This document shows, piece by piece, positions 23,963-31,695 of a stretch of 51,386 bases of DNA (the stretch's first letter is position 1; each line of letters opens with the position of its first letter). The stretch covers positions 26,547 through 77,932 of the forward strand of contig NZ_LHCI01000106.1 of assembly GCF_001280255.1 (NCBI RefSeq), given 5' to 3'. The notes under the pieces were generated by a model. That model ran no database searches. It worked only from the letters and a program-made list of their open reading frames with translations, and was not told the origin of the DNA. A program made the translations under genes and the position numbers. Source of the stretch: Thermus aquaticus. Its GTDB lineage: Bacteria; Deinococcota; Deinococci; Deinococcales; Thermaceae.

Positions 23963-25189
23963 GTGAAGGACCTTCTGGAGGAGACCGCCCAGGCCATGGG
24001 CCTCATCCCCGCCTGGGCTCCCCTGAAGCCCCTGGAGGAGGCCGAAAGGCGGTTTCGGGCCTGGCTGGAGGCAGGGAGGCACGGGGGGATGGCCTACCTC
24101 CAGAGGCCTGAGGAGCGCTTCTGGCCAGAGAAGCGCTTTCCCTGGGCCAAAAGCGCCCTCCTCCTCTTCGCCCCCTACGCCTATGAGGACCCGGGAAGGC
24201 CCCCCGGCGGCCTGAGGGTGGGGCGGGTAGCCCGCTACGCCTGGAGCCGGGACTACCACCTGGTCCTGGGGGAGGCCCTGGGGGCGCTTGCGGCCCTGGC
24301 CCGGAGCCTGGGCCTCGAGGCCCGAGGCTACGTGGACCACGGCCCCCTTCCCGAGCGGGCCCTGGCCGTCCTCTCCGGGGCGGGCTGGGTGGGGAAAAGC
24401 AGCATGTTCCTCTCCCAGGCCTTCGGGGTGCACGCCTTCATCGGGGTGCTCCTCACCCCCCTGGAGGTGGAGGCGCCTCCCCGCCACCCCTCCCGTTGCG
24501 GCCGCTGCGTCCGCTGCCTCCAGGCCTGCCCCACCGGGGCCCTCTTGGGAGACGGCACCCTGGACGCCCGCATCTGCATCAGCTACCTCACCGTTGAGGA
24601 AAGGGGCTTCATCCCCCCTGGCCTCTGGCCCAGGATGGGGGACTGGCTTTTGGGGTGCGACCTCTGCCAGGACACCTGCCCCTGGGGCCGCTTCGGCGGG
24701 GTCTTTCCCGCCCTCAGGCCCGAGCCCCATCTGGCCCACCCGGACCTCCTGGACTTCTTCCGCCTCTCGGGGCGGGCCTTCGCCAAAAAGTACGCGGGGA
24801 CGGCTTTCGCCCGCCCGGACCGGGTCCGGATGGCCCGGAACGCCCTCATCGTCCTCAGCAACCTGGGCCTGGGGGAGGCCCTGATGGCGGAGGCGGCCCG
24901 CGACCCAAACCCCCTGGTGCGGCGCACCGCCCTCCACGCCCTCCACCGGGCGGGGAAGCCCCTGGAGGGCTTCCTGAAGGACCCCGACCCCCTGGTCCGG
25001 GCCGAGGCCCTAGCCCTCCTTGGGGAAGCGGCCGGTGCGGTACACCCTCTCCAAAACGGTGGGGAGGCCCCAGGCCTTCAGGTCAAAGAGGAGGGGGCCC
25101 AGGTCGTAGGGGACCTTGAGGAAGCGGGCCTCGAGGGTGTCGGTGTCCAAGATGAGGGCGTCGGCCCCGGGCTCCCCGGAGAGGCTTAG
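23963..25189 (+). CDS. queG: Epoxyqueuosine reductase
   Basis: Last step of queuosine synthesis in tRNA: reduces epoxyqueuosine with cobalamin and two [4Fe-4S] clusters. Visible: the catalytic Asp region YVDHGPLPERALAVLSGAG, GWVGKSSMFL, first cluster CGRCVRCLQACPTGAL, second cluster CDLCQDTCPW, and C-terminal HEAT-like repeats (DPNPLVRRTALHALHRAG). It starts at GTG 23963, 7 nt after TAAACT. The last 60 codons (after about LALLGEAAG) overlap the convergent phosphoesterase gene and read as antisense of it, so the natural C-terminus was probably shorter and the present tail is a read-through extension. Confidence 0.92.
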   Translation: MKDLLEETAQAMGLIPAWAPLKPLEEAERRFRAWLEAGRHGGMAYLQRPEERFWPEKRFPWAKSALLLFAPYAYEDPGRPPGGLRVGRVARYAWSRDYHLVLGEALGALAALARSLGLEARGYVDHGPLPERALAVLSGAGWVGKSSMFLSQAFGVHAFIGVLLTPLEVEAPPRHPSRCGRCVRCLQACPTGALLGDGTLDARICISYLTVEERGFIPPGLWPRMGDWLLGCDLCQDTCPWGRFGGVFPALRPEPHLAHPDLLDFFRLSGRAFAKKYAGTAFARPDRVRMARNALIVLSNLGLGEALMAEAARDPNPLVRRTALHALHRAGKPLEGFLKDPDPLVRAEALALLGEAAGAVHPLQNGGEAPGLQVKEEGAQVVGDLEEAGLEGVGVQDEGVGPGLPGEA

Positions 25190-25714
25190 GCCCACGCTCC
25201 CCGGGTCGGCCACGAGCCCCGCCCCCACCCTGCGGGCCAGGGGCAGATGCCGTCCCCCCAGAAGGAGGAGGTCGGCCCGGTAGTGGGAAAGAAGCTCCAA
25301 AAAGTCCTTGGCGGGGCCCAGGAGGTCCAGGTGCTCCTCGGGCTTCCCGGGCCTGCCGTGAAAACCCACAAGCCGCCTTTCTCCGTAGGCCTTGCGGTGG
25401 GAAAGGCGCAGGGAGCGGAGGTAGGCGAGCTCCCGCTCGGAAAGCTGGCTTCGGGTCCACGCCAACGTCTCCTTGCCCACCCCCTCAGGCAGGGTGTCGG
25501 GCAGGGGGTAGGCCACCCTCAGGTCCCAGGCCCCGGCGATGGCGGGAAGCCCCTCCTTCCAGATCCTGTGGATCACCTGCTTGGGGTGGGGACCGTACCC
25601 CACCAGGTCCCCCAGGACCAGGACCTCGTCCACCCCTTCCTCCCGGAGGGCCTCCAAAGCGGCCTCCAGGGCCGGGAGGTTGGCGTGGATGTCGGAGATG
25701 ACCCCAAGCCGCAC
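25010..25714 (-). CDS. Metallophosphoesterase-like protein with degenerate metal site
   Basis: 234 residues of the YfcE/DR1281-like calcineurin fold. The first motifs are intact (VISDIHANLPALEAAL, LGDLVGYGPHPKQV), and the PGSVG loop is present. However, the GN(H/Y)D motif reads AGAWD and the GHTH motif reads GGRH, so an Asn ligand, the catalytic His and one His ligand are missing. It may be a binding protein or use a changed metal site. Start GTG 25714 is chosen because the sequence upstream does not match the family; the 3' end overlaps queG by 180 nt. Confidence 0.78.
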   Translation of the reverse strand: MRLGVISDIHANLPALEAALEALREEGVDEVLVLGDLVGYGPHPKQVIHRIWKEGLPAIAGAWDLRVAYPLPDTLPEGVGKETLAWTRSQLSERELAYLRSLRLSHRKAYGERRLVGFHGRPGKPEEHLDLLGPAKDFLELLSHYRADLLLLGGRHLPLARRVGAGLVADPGSVGLSLSGEPGADALILDTDTLEARFLKVPYDLGPLLFDLKAWGLPTVLERVYRTGRFPKEG

Positions 25715-25782
25715 GCCCCCATTCTCCCACGCCCCCGCCAAAAGGGCGTGAAAACTTGGGGCCAAGCCCGTATGGTGGAAGG

Positions 25783-27114
25783 GTGCGGCCCCTCCTTCTG
25801 GGCCTCTTGCTGGCCCTCACCCTCCCTCCCTTCCCCTTTGGGCCCCTGGCCCCCCTGGTCCTGGCCTTCCTCCTGAGGGGGGGTTTCCGGGAAGGCTTCC
25901 TGATGGGCCTTGGCTTCTTTAGCCTTCACCTCCTCTGGCTTCCCCAGAGCTTCGCCCAAAACTTCGGCCCCTGGGGCGCCGTGCCTTTTTTGCCCCTGGT
26001 CCTCGTCAAGGCCCTCAGTTTCGGCCTCCTCTTCGCCCTCACCCCCACGCCCCTCTCCCGGGTGGGAGGCTGGGTCCTCCTGGAGTGGCTTTCGGAACAG
26101 GGGGACCTGGCCTTCCCCTGGGGCCTTTTGGGCTACGCCCTCCTCGAGGCCCCCGGCCGGCTCCTGGCCGCCTGGGGCGGGGTCTACCTCCTCTCCCTCC
26201 TGGTCCTCCTCTTCGCCTGGGGCTTTTCGGCAGGGCGGTGGTCCCTCCTCCTCCCCTGGGCCCTCCTCTGGCTCCTTCCCCTGCCCGAGGCCAGGCCCGA
26301 GGGGATGGCCCTCCTGGTCCAGGGCAACATCAACCCCCTGCGCAAGTTCCAAGGGGAGCTGGACGAGGCGGTCTACCTGCGCCTCACGGAAGAGGGGCTG
26401 AAGGCCCACCCCGAGGCCCAACTGGTGGTCTGGCCGGAGACCGCCGTCTGGCGCATCCCCGAGGGGGTGGACGGGGTCCTAGAGGGCCGCCCCCTGCTCA
26501 CCGGGTTCAACCTCTTCGGTCCCAACCGGGCGGTCCTTTACCAGGAGGGCCGGATCCTGGCCCACTACGACAAGACCCGGCTGGTGCCCTTTGGGGAGCG
26601 CTTCCCCTTCCGGGAGGCCCTGGGCGGGGTCTACGCTTTCTTCTTCCGGGCCATGGGCCTGGGGGAGGTCCTGGACCGCACCCCGGGGAAGGACCTGAGG
26701 CCCTTGGGGCCCTATGGGGTCATGATCTGCTACGAGTCCGTCTTTCCGGGCGTGGCCCGGGGCCTCGCCAGGTCCGGGGCGGAGGTCCTGATCCTCCTCA
26801 CCAACGACGCCTGGTACGGCCCCTCCTACGGGGGAAGGCAGCACTTCGCCCTGGGCCGCCTCCGGGCGGTGGAGACGGGGCGCTGGCTCCTTAGGGCCGG
26901 GAACGACGGCATCACCGCCAGCGTAGACCCTTACGGGAGGGTGGTGGCCGCCATCCCCCCGCACCGGGAGGGCTTCCTCCTGGCCCCCTACGCCCTCCTC
27001 TCCGGCGAGACCCCTTATGTGCGCCTGGGGGACTGGGCCGTGGGGGTGGCGTTGACCTTGCTCCTCCTGGGGCTTATCCTTAGGGTGCGTCTGCCGGGGT
27101 GGCGGAATCGGTAG
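25783..27114 (+). CDS. lnt: Apolipoprotein N-acyltransferase
   Basis: Adds the third acyl chain to lipoproteins in the inner membrane. 443 residues: several N-terminal membrane segments, then a nitrilase-type domain with the catalytic triad visible as Glu in VVWPETAVWRIP, Lys in YDKTRLVPFGERFP and Cys in GVMICYESVFPG, and one C-terminal membrane segment. The start GTG 25783 is 6 nt after TATGGT (25771-25776). The stop TAG (27112-27114) is inside tRNA-Leu on the same strand, an overlap of 22 nt. The tRNA promoter lies inside the last codons. Confidence 0.92.
   Translation: MRPLLLGLLLALTLPPFPFGPLAPLVLAFLLRGGFREGFLMGLGFFSLHLLWLPQSFAQNFGPWGAVPFLPLVLVKALSFGLLFALTPTPLSRVGGWVLLEWLSEQGDLAFPWGLLGYALLEAPGRLLAAWGGVYLLSLLVLLFAWGFSAGRWSLLLPWALLWLLPLPEARPEGMALLVQGNINPLRKFQGELDEAVYLRLTEEGLKAHPEAQLVVWPETAVWRIPEGVDGVLEGRPLLTGFNLFGPNRAVLYQEGRILAHYDKTRLVPFGERFPFREALGGVYAFFFRAMGLGEVLDRTPGKDLRPLGPYGVMICYESVFPGVARGLARSGAEVLILLTNDAWYGPSYGGRQHFALGRLRAVETGRWLLRAGNDGITASVDPYGRVVAAIPPHREGFLLAPYALLSGETPYVRLGDWAVGVALTLLLLGLILRVRLPGWRNR
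27052..27080 (+). promoter_or_regulatory. tRNA-Leu promoter inside lnt
   Basis: TTGACC (27052-27057), 17-nt spacer, TATCCT (27075-27080). This predicts initiation about 5-6 nt before the tRNA (27093), within the lnt coding sequence. Confidence 0.65.
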
Positions 27115-27179
27115 ACGCGGCAGACTCAAAATCTGCTGCCCGCAAGGGCGTGCGGGTTCGAGTCCCGCCCCCGGCACCA
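27093..27179 (+). tRNA. tRNA-Leu (anticodon CAA)
   Basis: Class II tRNA with acceptor GCCGGGG (27093-27099), anticodon loop CTCAAAA giving CAA, long variable arm TGCCCGCAAGGGCGT, A73 and encoded CCA (27177-27179). Its first 22 nt overlap the end of lnt; tRNA positions 20-22 (TAG in the D-loop) are the lnt stop codon. Confidence 0.96.
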
Positions 27180-27182
27180 GAA

Positions 27183-27208
27183 GGCCCCCTCCGGGGGGCC
27201 TAGGTTTT
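27183..27208 (+). terminator. Rho-independent terminator after tRNA-Leu
   Basis: Hairpin GGCCCCC-TCC-GGGGGGCC (27183-27200), then TAGG and a short T-run. It ends the tRNA-Leu transcript and abuts the stop codon of the convergent methyltransferase gene. Confidence 0.7.
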
Positions 27209-27949
27209 ATCCCAGAGGGCGAGGACGTAGCCTTCTTCCTCCAGGAGGCGTAGCGGGCTTCCCAGGGCCTCCAGGAAGAGGGCCTTAAGGCTTTCCGGGG
27301 AAAACCTCCTGGCGAGGGGCGGCCCCACCGCCTCCTCCCGATAGGGCCACTCCAAGACGGCCACCCGCCGGGCCACCCGGGCCGCCTCCTTGAGGGCCAT
27401 GGGCGCCTCCAGGTGGTGGAGGGAGAGGCCGAAGAAGGCCAGGTCAAAGCTCCCGTCGGGAAAGGGAAGGCTTTCCGCCCTGGCCTCCACGAAACGGGCC
27501 CCCTTCACCCGGTTCCGGGCCACCTCCAGGCGGTCCGCCCGGGGGTCCACCCCCACGGTGAAGAGGCCCAACCGGGCGAAGGCCTCGGCGAAGACCCCGG
27601 TCCCGGTGCCGATGTCCAGGGCGCTTCGGGCCTCTAGGCCCTCCAGGGCCTTTTGGGCGATCTCCAGCGGGGGAAAGCGCAGGAGGCGATCGGGCTTGCG
27701 GAAGGGGTCCCCCGCCTCGCAGGCGTTGGTGAGGAGGGCCCACATGACCAGGCCCCCCTCCTCCGCCGCCGCCAGGAAGGCCGCCTCGAGGGCCTGGAAG
27801 ACCTCCTCTTCCTTCCCAGAGACCTCCGAGTGGGTGGGAAAGACCCGGTAGTCCAGCCCGCTTCCCTCTAGGGCCAGGAGGGCCTTCTCCACCGCCTTGT
27901 AGTCCCCCTGGAGGAGGGGGTAGAGGGCGAAGAGGGCCTTCACCGCCAT
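27200..27949 (-). CDS. YKOF-domain/class I methyltransferase fusion protein
   Basis: 249 residues in two parts. The first 80 residues (LYPLLQGDYKAVEKALLALE, VFPTHSEVSGKEEEVFQAL, VMWALLTNACEAG) resemble the YKOF/MTH1187 fold that binds thiamine-like ligands. The rest is a SAM-dependent methyltransferase: ALDIGTGTGVFAEA (motif I), GVDPRADRLEVAR, PFPDGSFDLAFFGLSLHHLE. The start at ATG 27949 overlaps the end of the upstream methyltransferase by 10 nt. Substrate unknown; the N-terminal domain suggests a small hydroxymethylpyrimidine-like ligand, which is inference. Confidence 0.75.
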   Translation of the reverse strand: MAVKALFALYPLLQGDYKAVEKALLALEGSGLDYRVFPTHSEVSGKEEEVFQALEAAFLAAAEEGGLVMWALLTNACEAGDPFRKPDRLLRFPPLEIAQKALEGLEARSALDIGTGTGVFAEAFARLGLFTVGVDPRADRLEVARNRVKGARFVEARAESLPFPDGSFDLAFFGLSLHHLEAPMALKEAARVARRVAVLEWPYREEAVGPPLARRFSPESLKALFLEALGSPLRLLEEEGYVLALWDKT

Positions 27950-28578
27950 CTTCCCAAGTATAGGGCGGGGCGGTTCCCGGCCCGCCTCCCCGCGGCCTCG
28001 GCCTCGAGGAAGGGCGGAGGGGCCTCCGGGGCCAGGTGGACCGCCCCCGCCTCCGCCTCCGGGGGCCCCAGGAGGGCAAGGAGGTCCTCCCGGGAGAGGA
28101 AGCGGGCCCGGGTCCAGGGGAGGACCCCTTTCTCCCCAAGCCGCCGGTAGAGGGCGGCCCACGGGGAAAGGGCCTCGAGGATGCCCACAAGAAGGGCCCC
28201 TCCTGGTCTCAGGACCCGCCGGGCCTCGGAAAGGGTCTTCTCCACGTCCTCCACGAACTCCAGCGTGGTGAAGAGGAGGACCAGGTCAAAGCTCCCTTCG
28301 CCAAAGGGCAGATCCTCCCCCCGGCCCGCCACCCAGACCGCCTCCGGGGCCCGGGCCTGGCCCAGGCGGCGCATGGCCTCCGAGGGCTCGAGGCCCACCT
28401 TCCTCGGGTAGGGGAGGCGCCTGAGCCAGTACCCCGTGCCCGCCCCCACCTCCAGGAGGCTTTCTCCCGGGGGGAGAAGGCGAAGAAGGGCCCTTTCCTC
28501 CTCGGCGATGACGAAGGCCCCCAAGGGGGTCTCGTACCAGGCCTCGTAGGCCTCGGCGATGGGGGCGAAGGGGTCCAC
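27940..28578 (-). CDS. Class I SAM-dependent methyltransferase
   Basis: 212-residue Methyltransf_11-type enzyme: AEAYEAWYETPLGAFVIAEE at the N-terminus, SLLEVGAGTGYWLRRLP (SAM motif I), VGLEPSEAMRRLG, DLPFGEGSFDLVLLFTTLEF, EARRVLRPGGALLVGIL. The start GTG 28578 lies 5 nt after the glucosidase stop, and its end overlaps the next methyltransferase gene, so the three are one transcript. It has only the catalytic domain, and its substrate is unknown. Confidence 0.85.
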   Translation of the reverse strand: MDPFAPIAEAYEAWYETPLGAFVIAEEERALLRLLPPGESLLEVGAGTGYWLRRLPYPRKVGLEPSEAMRRLGQARAPEAVWVAGRGEDLPFGEGSFDLVLLFTTLEFVEDVEKTLSEARRVLRPGGALLVGILEALSPWAALYRRLGEKGVLPWTRARFLSREDLLALLGPPEAEAGAVHLAPEAPPPFLEAEAAGRRAGNRPALYLGRWR

Positions 28579-28583
28579 GCCCC

Positions 28584-30170
28584 CTAGTCTAGCCGCACCA
28601 CCACGCCCTCGTCGGGTCTCAAGAGAAGCCTCTCCTCCACCCCCTCCTCCCGGTCCAGGTGGGTGGAGAGGACCACCCGTCCGCCCTTGGGCAGGTCCAG
28701 GGCCTTCTCCTTGTCCGTCAGGTTCAGGGCCACCAGCCAGCCCTCGCCCCGGAGGTAGGCGTAGACCCCGCCCCGGGCTTGGTAGGTGCGGTAGGCCCCG
28801 TAAAGGAGCCCGGGGTCCTTCCTCAGGGCGATGAGGCGCCGCACCAGGCTCAGCATGGACCGGGGGTCCTTCTCCTGGAGGGCCACGTTCCGCTCGGGGT
28901 AGTCGGGGTTCACGGGAAGCCAGGGCTCCACCGAGGAGAACCCCGCGTAGGGGGAGGCGTCCCACTGCATGGGGGTGCGCTCGGGGTCGCGGCCCGGGGG
29001 CAGGCCGTGCTCGCCCAGGCGGCCCTTCTGCCTTAGGGCGGCCGGGTCCTGGACCCTTTCCCAGGGGATCTCCCCGTTCACGATGCCGATCTCGTCCCCG
29101 TAGTACCAGGTGGGGGTGCCCCGGAGGGTGAAGAGGAGGGTGGCCGCCACCCGGGCCTGGGCCTCCCCCAGGCGGGAGGCCAGCCTGGGTTGGTCGTGGT
29201 TGCCGAGGACCCAGTTGGGCCAGTCCCAGGGGGTGAGGAGGCTCTCGTACTCCTCCACGATCCGGGCCAGGTTCTCGGGCCGCCAGTCGGGAAGCCCGCG
29301 GAAGATGAGGTGGAAGTTGAAGGGCAGGTGGCACCCCGCCTGGTAGTAGCGCACCAGCTGGGGGAAGGGCAGGTAGATCTCCCCCACCATGACCCGCTCC
29401 CGCCCGGGCTCGGAGAACTGGTCCAGGACGTAGCGCATCTCCCGCACGTAGGCGTAGGTCTCCGGCTGGTCCTCGGTGAAGAGGTGCAGGTGCCGCCCCC
29501 GGTCCCACATCCCGGGCCGCCAGTCGGGGTTGCCGGGCTCGTCCCGGAGGAGGAGGTCCTCGGCGAGAAGCCAGAGGACATCTACCCGGAAGCCGTCCAC
29601 CCCCAGCCGGAGCCAGAAGCGCATCACCTCGTAGATGGCCTCCCGCACCTCGGGGTTGCGCCAGTTGAGGTCGGGCTGCTCGGGGAGGAACTGGTGGAGG
29701 TAGTACTGGCCGGTCTTCTCGTCTAGGGTCCAGGCGGGACCGCCGAAGAAGCTCTGCCAGTTGTTGGGGGGACCACCATCGGGCCCCGGGTCCGCCCAGA
29801 CGTACCAGTTCCGCTTGGGGTTATCCCGGGAGGAGCGGGACTCCAAAAACCAAGGGTGCTGGTCTGAGGTGTGGTTGGGGACCAGGTCTATGAGGACCCG
29901 AAGCCCCAGGGCGTGGGCCTCGGCCAGGAGGGCCTTGAAGTCCTCGAGGGTGCCGAAGATGGGGTCCACCTCGGTATAGTCGGCCACGTCGTAGCCGAAG
30001 TCCTTCATGGGGCTTTTATAGAAGGGGGAAAGCCAGATGGCGTCCACGCCCAGGTTCTTCAGGTAGGGAAGCCGCCGCCGCACGCCGGGGAGGTCCCCGA
30101 TGCCGTCCCCGTTGGTGTCCTGGAAGCTCCGGGGGTAGATCTGGTAGATGACCGCCTCTTTCCACCACAT
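28584..30170 (-). CDS. GH13 alpha-glucosidase
   Basis: 528-residue cytoplasmic alpha-amylase-family hydrolase (oligo-1,6-glucosidase/alpha-glucosidase group). Catalytic residues: nucleophile D197 (GFRVDVLW), acid/base E264 (VMVGEIYLP), transition-state D326 (VLGNHDQPR); region I is DLVPNHTSD. It has the calcium-like DTNGDGIGDL loop and a short C-terminal beta domain. No signal peptide. It starts at ATG 30170, 6 nt after a TAGACT box on the minus strand (30177-30182). It is the first gene of a unit with two methyltransferases. Bond specificity (alpha-1,4, alpha-1,6 or trehalose-like) cannot be told from sequence by eye. Confidence 0.92.
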   Translation of the reverse strand: MWWKEAVIYQIYPRSFQDTNGDGIGDLPGVRRRLPYLKNLGVDAIWLSPFYKSPMKDFGYDVADYTEVDPIFGTLEDFKALLAEAHALGLRVLIDLVPNHTSDQHPWFLESRSSRDNPKRNWYVWADPGPDGGPPNNWQSFFGGPAWTLDEKTGQYYLHQFLPEQPDLNWRNPEVREAIYEVMRFWLRLGVDGFRVDVLWLLAEDLLLRDEPGNPDWRPGMWDRGRHLHLFTEDQPETYAYVREMRYVLDQFSEPGRERVMVGEIYLPFPQLVRYYQAGCHLPFNFHLIFRGLPDWRPENLARIVEEYESLLTPWDWPNWVLGNHDQPRLASRLGEAQARVAATLLFTLRGTPTWYYGDEIGIVNGEIPWERVQDPAALRQKGRLGEHGLPPGRDPERTPMQWDASPYAGFSSVEPWLPVNPDYPERNVALQEKDPRSMLSLVRRLIALRKDPGLLYGAYRTYQARGGVYAYLRGEGWLVALNLTDKEKALDLPKGGRVVLSTHLDREEGVEERLLLRPDEGVVVRLD

Positions 30171-30232
30171 GGCCCGAGTCTACCCCAGGGGCCGGCCATC
30201 TGGAAAGCCTTCCACACCCCTAGCCCCTGCTT

Positions 30233-30314
30233 TTATACCCTTTTTCCGGCCCACCATGCCTGGTAACTTCCCCAAAAACCTTTTGCCGGGGCGCAAGCCA
30301 GCACGGGGTGGTAT
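30233..30314. repeat. Element B copy 2
   Basis: TATACCC, then GGCCCACCATGCCTGGTAAC, CCCCAAAAACCTTTTGCCGG and GCACGGGGTGGTATTA. The final TTA (30314-30316) is the complement of the stop codon of the adjacent DUF1653 gene. Confidence 0.75.
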
Positions 30315-30538
30315 TACCCTTCTCCGACCTCTTCCACCAACTCAAACCGGGGAACCTCCTGGCCCTCCACCCGCACCTTCTCCAGGAAGTGGCCCAAAGG
30401 GCGCACCCAGTACCCCCTTTCCCCGTAGAGAGCTTGGTAGACCACCATGGCCTCCTCCGTTTCCGAGTGGCGGGCCAGGAAGAGCACCCGGTAAAGCCCT
30501 CCCTTGTAGTGGCGGTAGATCCCCGGCCTAACCGACAC
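30314..30538 (-). CDS. DUF1653 protein
   Basis: 74-residue DUF1653 protein: PGIYRHYKGGLYRVLFLARH, ETEEAMVVYQALYG, YWVRPLGHFLEKV, all typical. The function is unknown. It starts inside the 3' end of ttuA (11-nt overlap), so it is co-transcribed with ttuB-ttuA. The TAA stop is at the end of element B2. Confidence 0.88.
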   Translation of the reverse strand: MSVRPGIYRHYKGGLYRVLFLARHSETEEAMVVYQALYGERGYWVRPLGHFLEKVRVEGQEVPRFELVEEVGEG

Positions 30539-31493
30539 GGACGGGCTCCACCCTGGGCTGGAACTGGGCCTCCTCGGGCAGGAGGTGGCGCCTCTTGGCC
30601 CGCCGGTAGACGCTCTCCCACATGCGGCAGAAGGAGCAGACCGCCCCCGTGGTGGGGTAGCCGCACCGTTCGCACTCCCTCAGGGCCACCTCCTCTTCGG
30701 CCTTCAGGCGGGGTTGGATCTTCTCCAAAAACCCTTCCAAGAAGCGGAGCTTGGCCCCGGGCATTTCCTTCTCCACCAGGTTCAGGGCCTCCTTGTAAAG
30801 GAGGCTCTTGGCCCCCTTGGCGTTGGGGCACTCCTCGTGGAGGTAGCGGATGCCCCGAAGCAGGGTATAGGAGAGGACCTCCCGCTCGCTGAAGCGGTAA
30901 AAGGGCTTGACCCGGGCGGCGAGGCCCGGCTTCTCCGGCAAGACTGGCCCCTGGCGGACGAGGGCGTCCTCCTGAGGGTTCAGGAGGTTGCCGAAGAGGA
31001 CGGCGGCCTCATCGTCCAGGTTGTGGCCCGTAGCCACCACCCTAAAGCCCTCCTCCACCGCCACCTGGTTGATGATGTAGCGCTTGGAAAGCCCGCAGGC
31101 GGAGCAGGCCACCCGCCCGGAAAGCTCGGCCAGCTCCGGCATGCCGAAGCCATAGGCCTCCTTCAGGTCCACCACCAGAAGGGGAAGGCCCCGCTCCTTG
31201 GCGAAGGCCTGGGTGACCTCGAGGCTCCTCCTGGAGTACGCCCCGATGCCCAGCTCCAGGTGCAGGCCCACGGCCTCGTAGCCCAGGCGGTGGAGGACGT
31301 CCCAAAGGGCCAAGGAGTCCTTTCCGCCGGAGACGGCCACCAGGACCCGCTCCCCAGGGTGAAGCATCTGGTGGCGGCGGATGGTCCTCTCCGTCTCCTT
31401 GACGAACCACTCCAGGTAGTGCTCCTTGCAGAGGGCGAAGCCCCTGCTCTTCACCTCCACCTGGGCCTTACCGCGGCAGACCTTACAGACCAT
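30528..31493 (-). CDS. ttuA: tRNA-5-methyluridine(54) 2-sulfurtransferase TtuA
   Basis: Introduces sulfur at m5U54 in the T-loop, giving s2T54, which stabilises tRNA at high temperature. 321 residues: N-terminal zinc finger (C3, C6, C22, H25), PP-loop SGGKDS (55-60), the [4Fe-4S]-binding C130, C133 (VACSACG) and C222 (EECPNAKG), and a C-terminal zinc finger CERCGYPTTGAVCSFC. The sulfur donor TtuB is encoded immediately upstream (TAG stop directly followed by the ttuA ATG). Confidence 0.96.
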   Translation of the reverse strand: MVCKVCRGKAQVEVKSRGFALCKEHYLEWFVKETERTIRRHQMLHPGERVLVAVSGGKDSLALWDVLHRLGYEAVGLHLELGIGAYSRRSLEVTQAFAKERGLPLLVVDLKEAYGFGMPELAELSGRVACSACGLSKRYIINQVAVEEGFRVVATGHNLDDEAAVLFGNLLNPQEDALVRQGPVLPEKPGLAARVKPFYRFSEREVLSYTLLRGIRYLHEECPNAKGAKSLLYKEALNLVEKEMPGAKLRFLEGFLEKIQPRLKAEEEVALRECERCGYPTTGAVCSFCRMWESVYRRAKRRHLLPEEAQFQPRVEPVRVG

Positions 31494-31691
31494 CTACCCT
31501 CCCGAGATGGCGGAGAGGACCTCTATGGTCTCCCCCTCCCCCACCCTTTCGTCCGGGGTGAGGAGCTCTTCTCCCCGCACGGCCACCACGGTCTCGGGGT
31601 TGAGGCCCAGCTCCTCCAGGACCTCCTTGAGGGGCCTATCCCCCCGCACCTCCACCTCTTTGCGCTCCGGCAGGCGCAGAATGACCCTCAC
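31494..31691 (-). CDS. ttuB: Sulfur carrier protein TtuB
   Basis: 65-residue ubiquitin-fold sulfur carrier ending in Gly-Gly (LSAISGG), which is thiocarboxylated and gives sulfur to TtuA. In T. thermophilus, TtuB is also reported to be conjugated to protein lysines like ubiquitin. The start GTG 31691 follows TACACT (minus strand 31703-31698) by 6 nt, so it is leaderless; this box overlaps the stop of acuC. Confidence 0.93.
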   Translation of the reverse strand: MRVILRLPERKEVEVRGDRPLKEVLEELGLNPETVVAVRGEELLTPDERVGEGETIEVLSAISGG

Positions 31692-31695
31692 CCCG

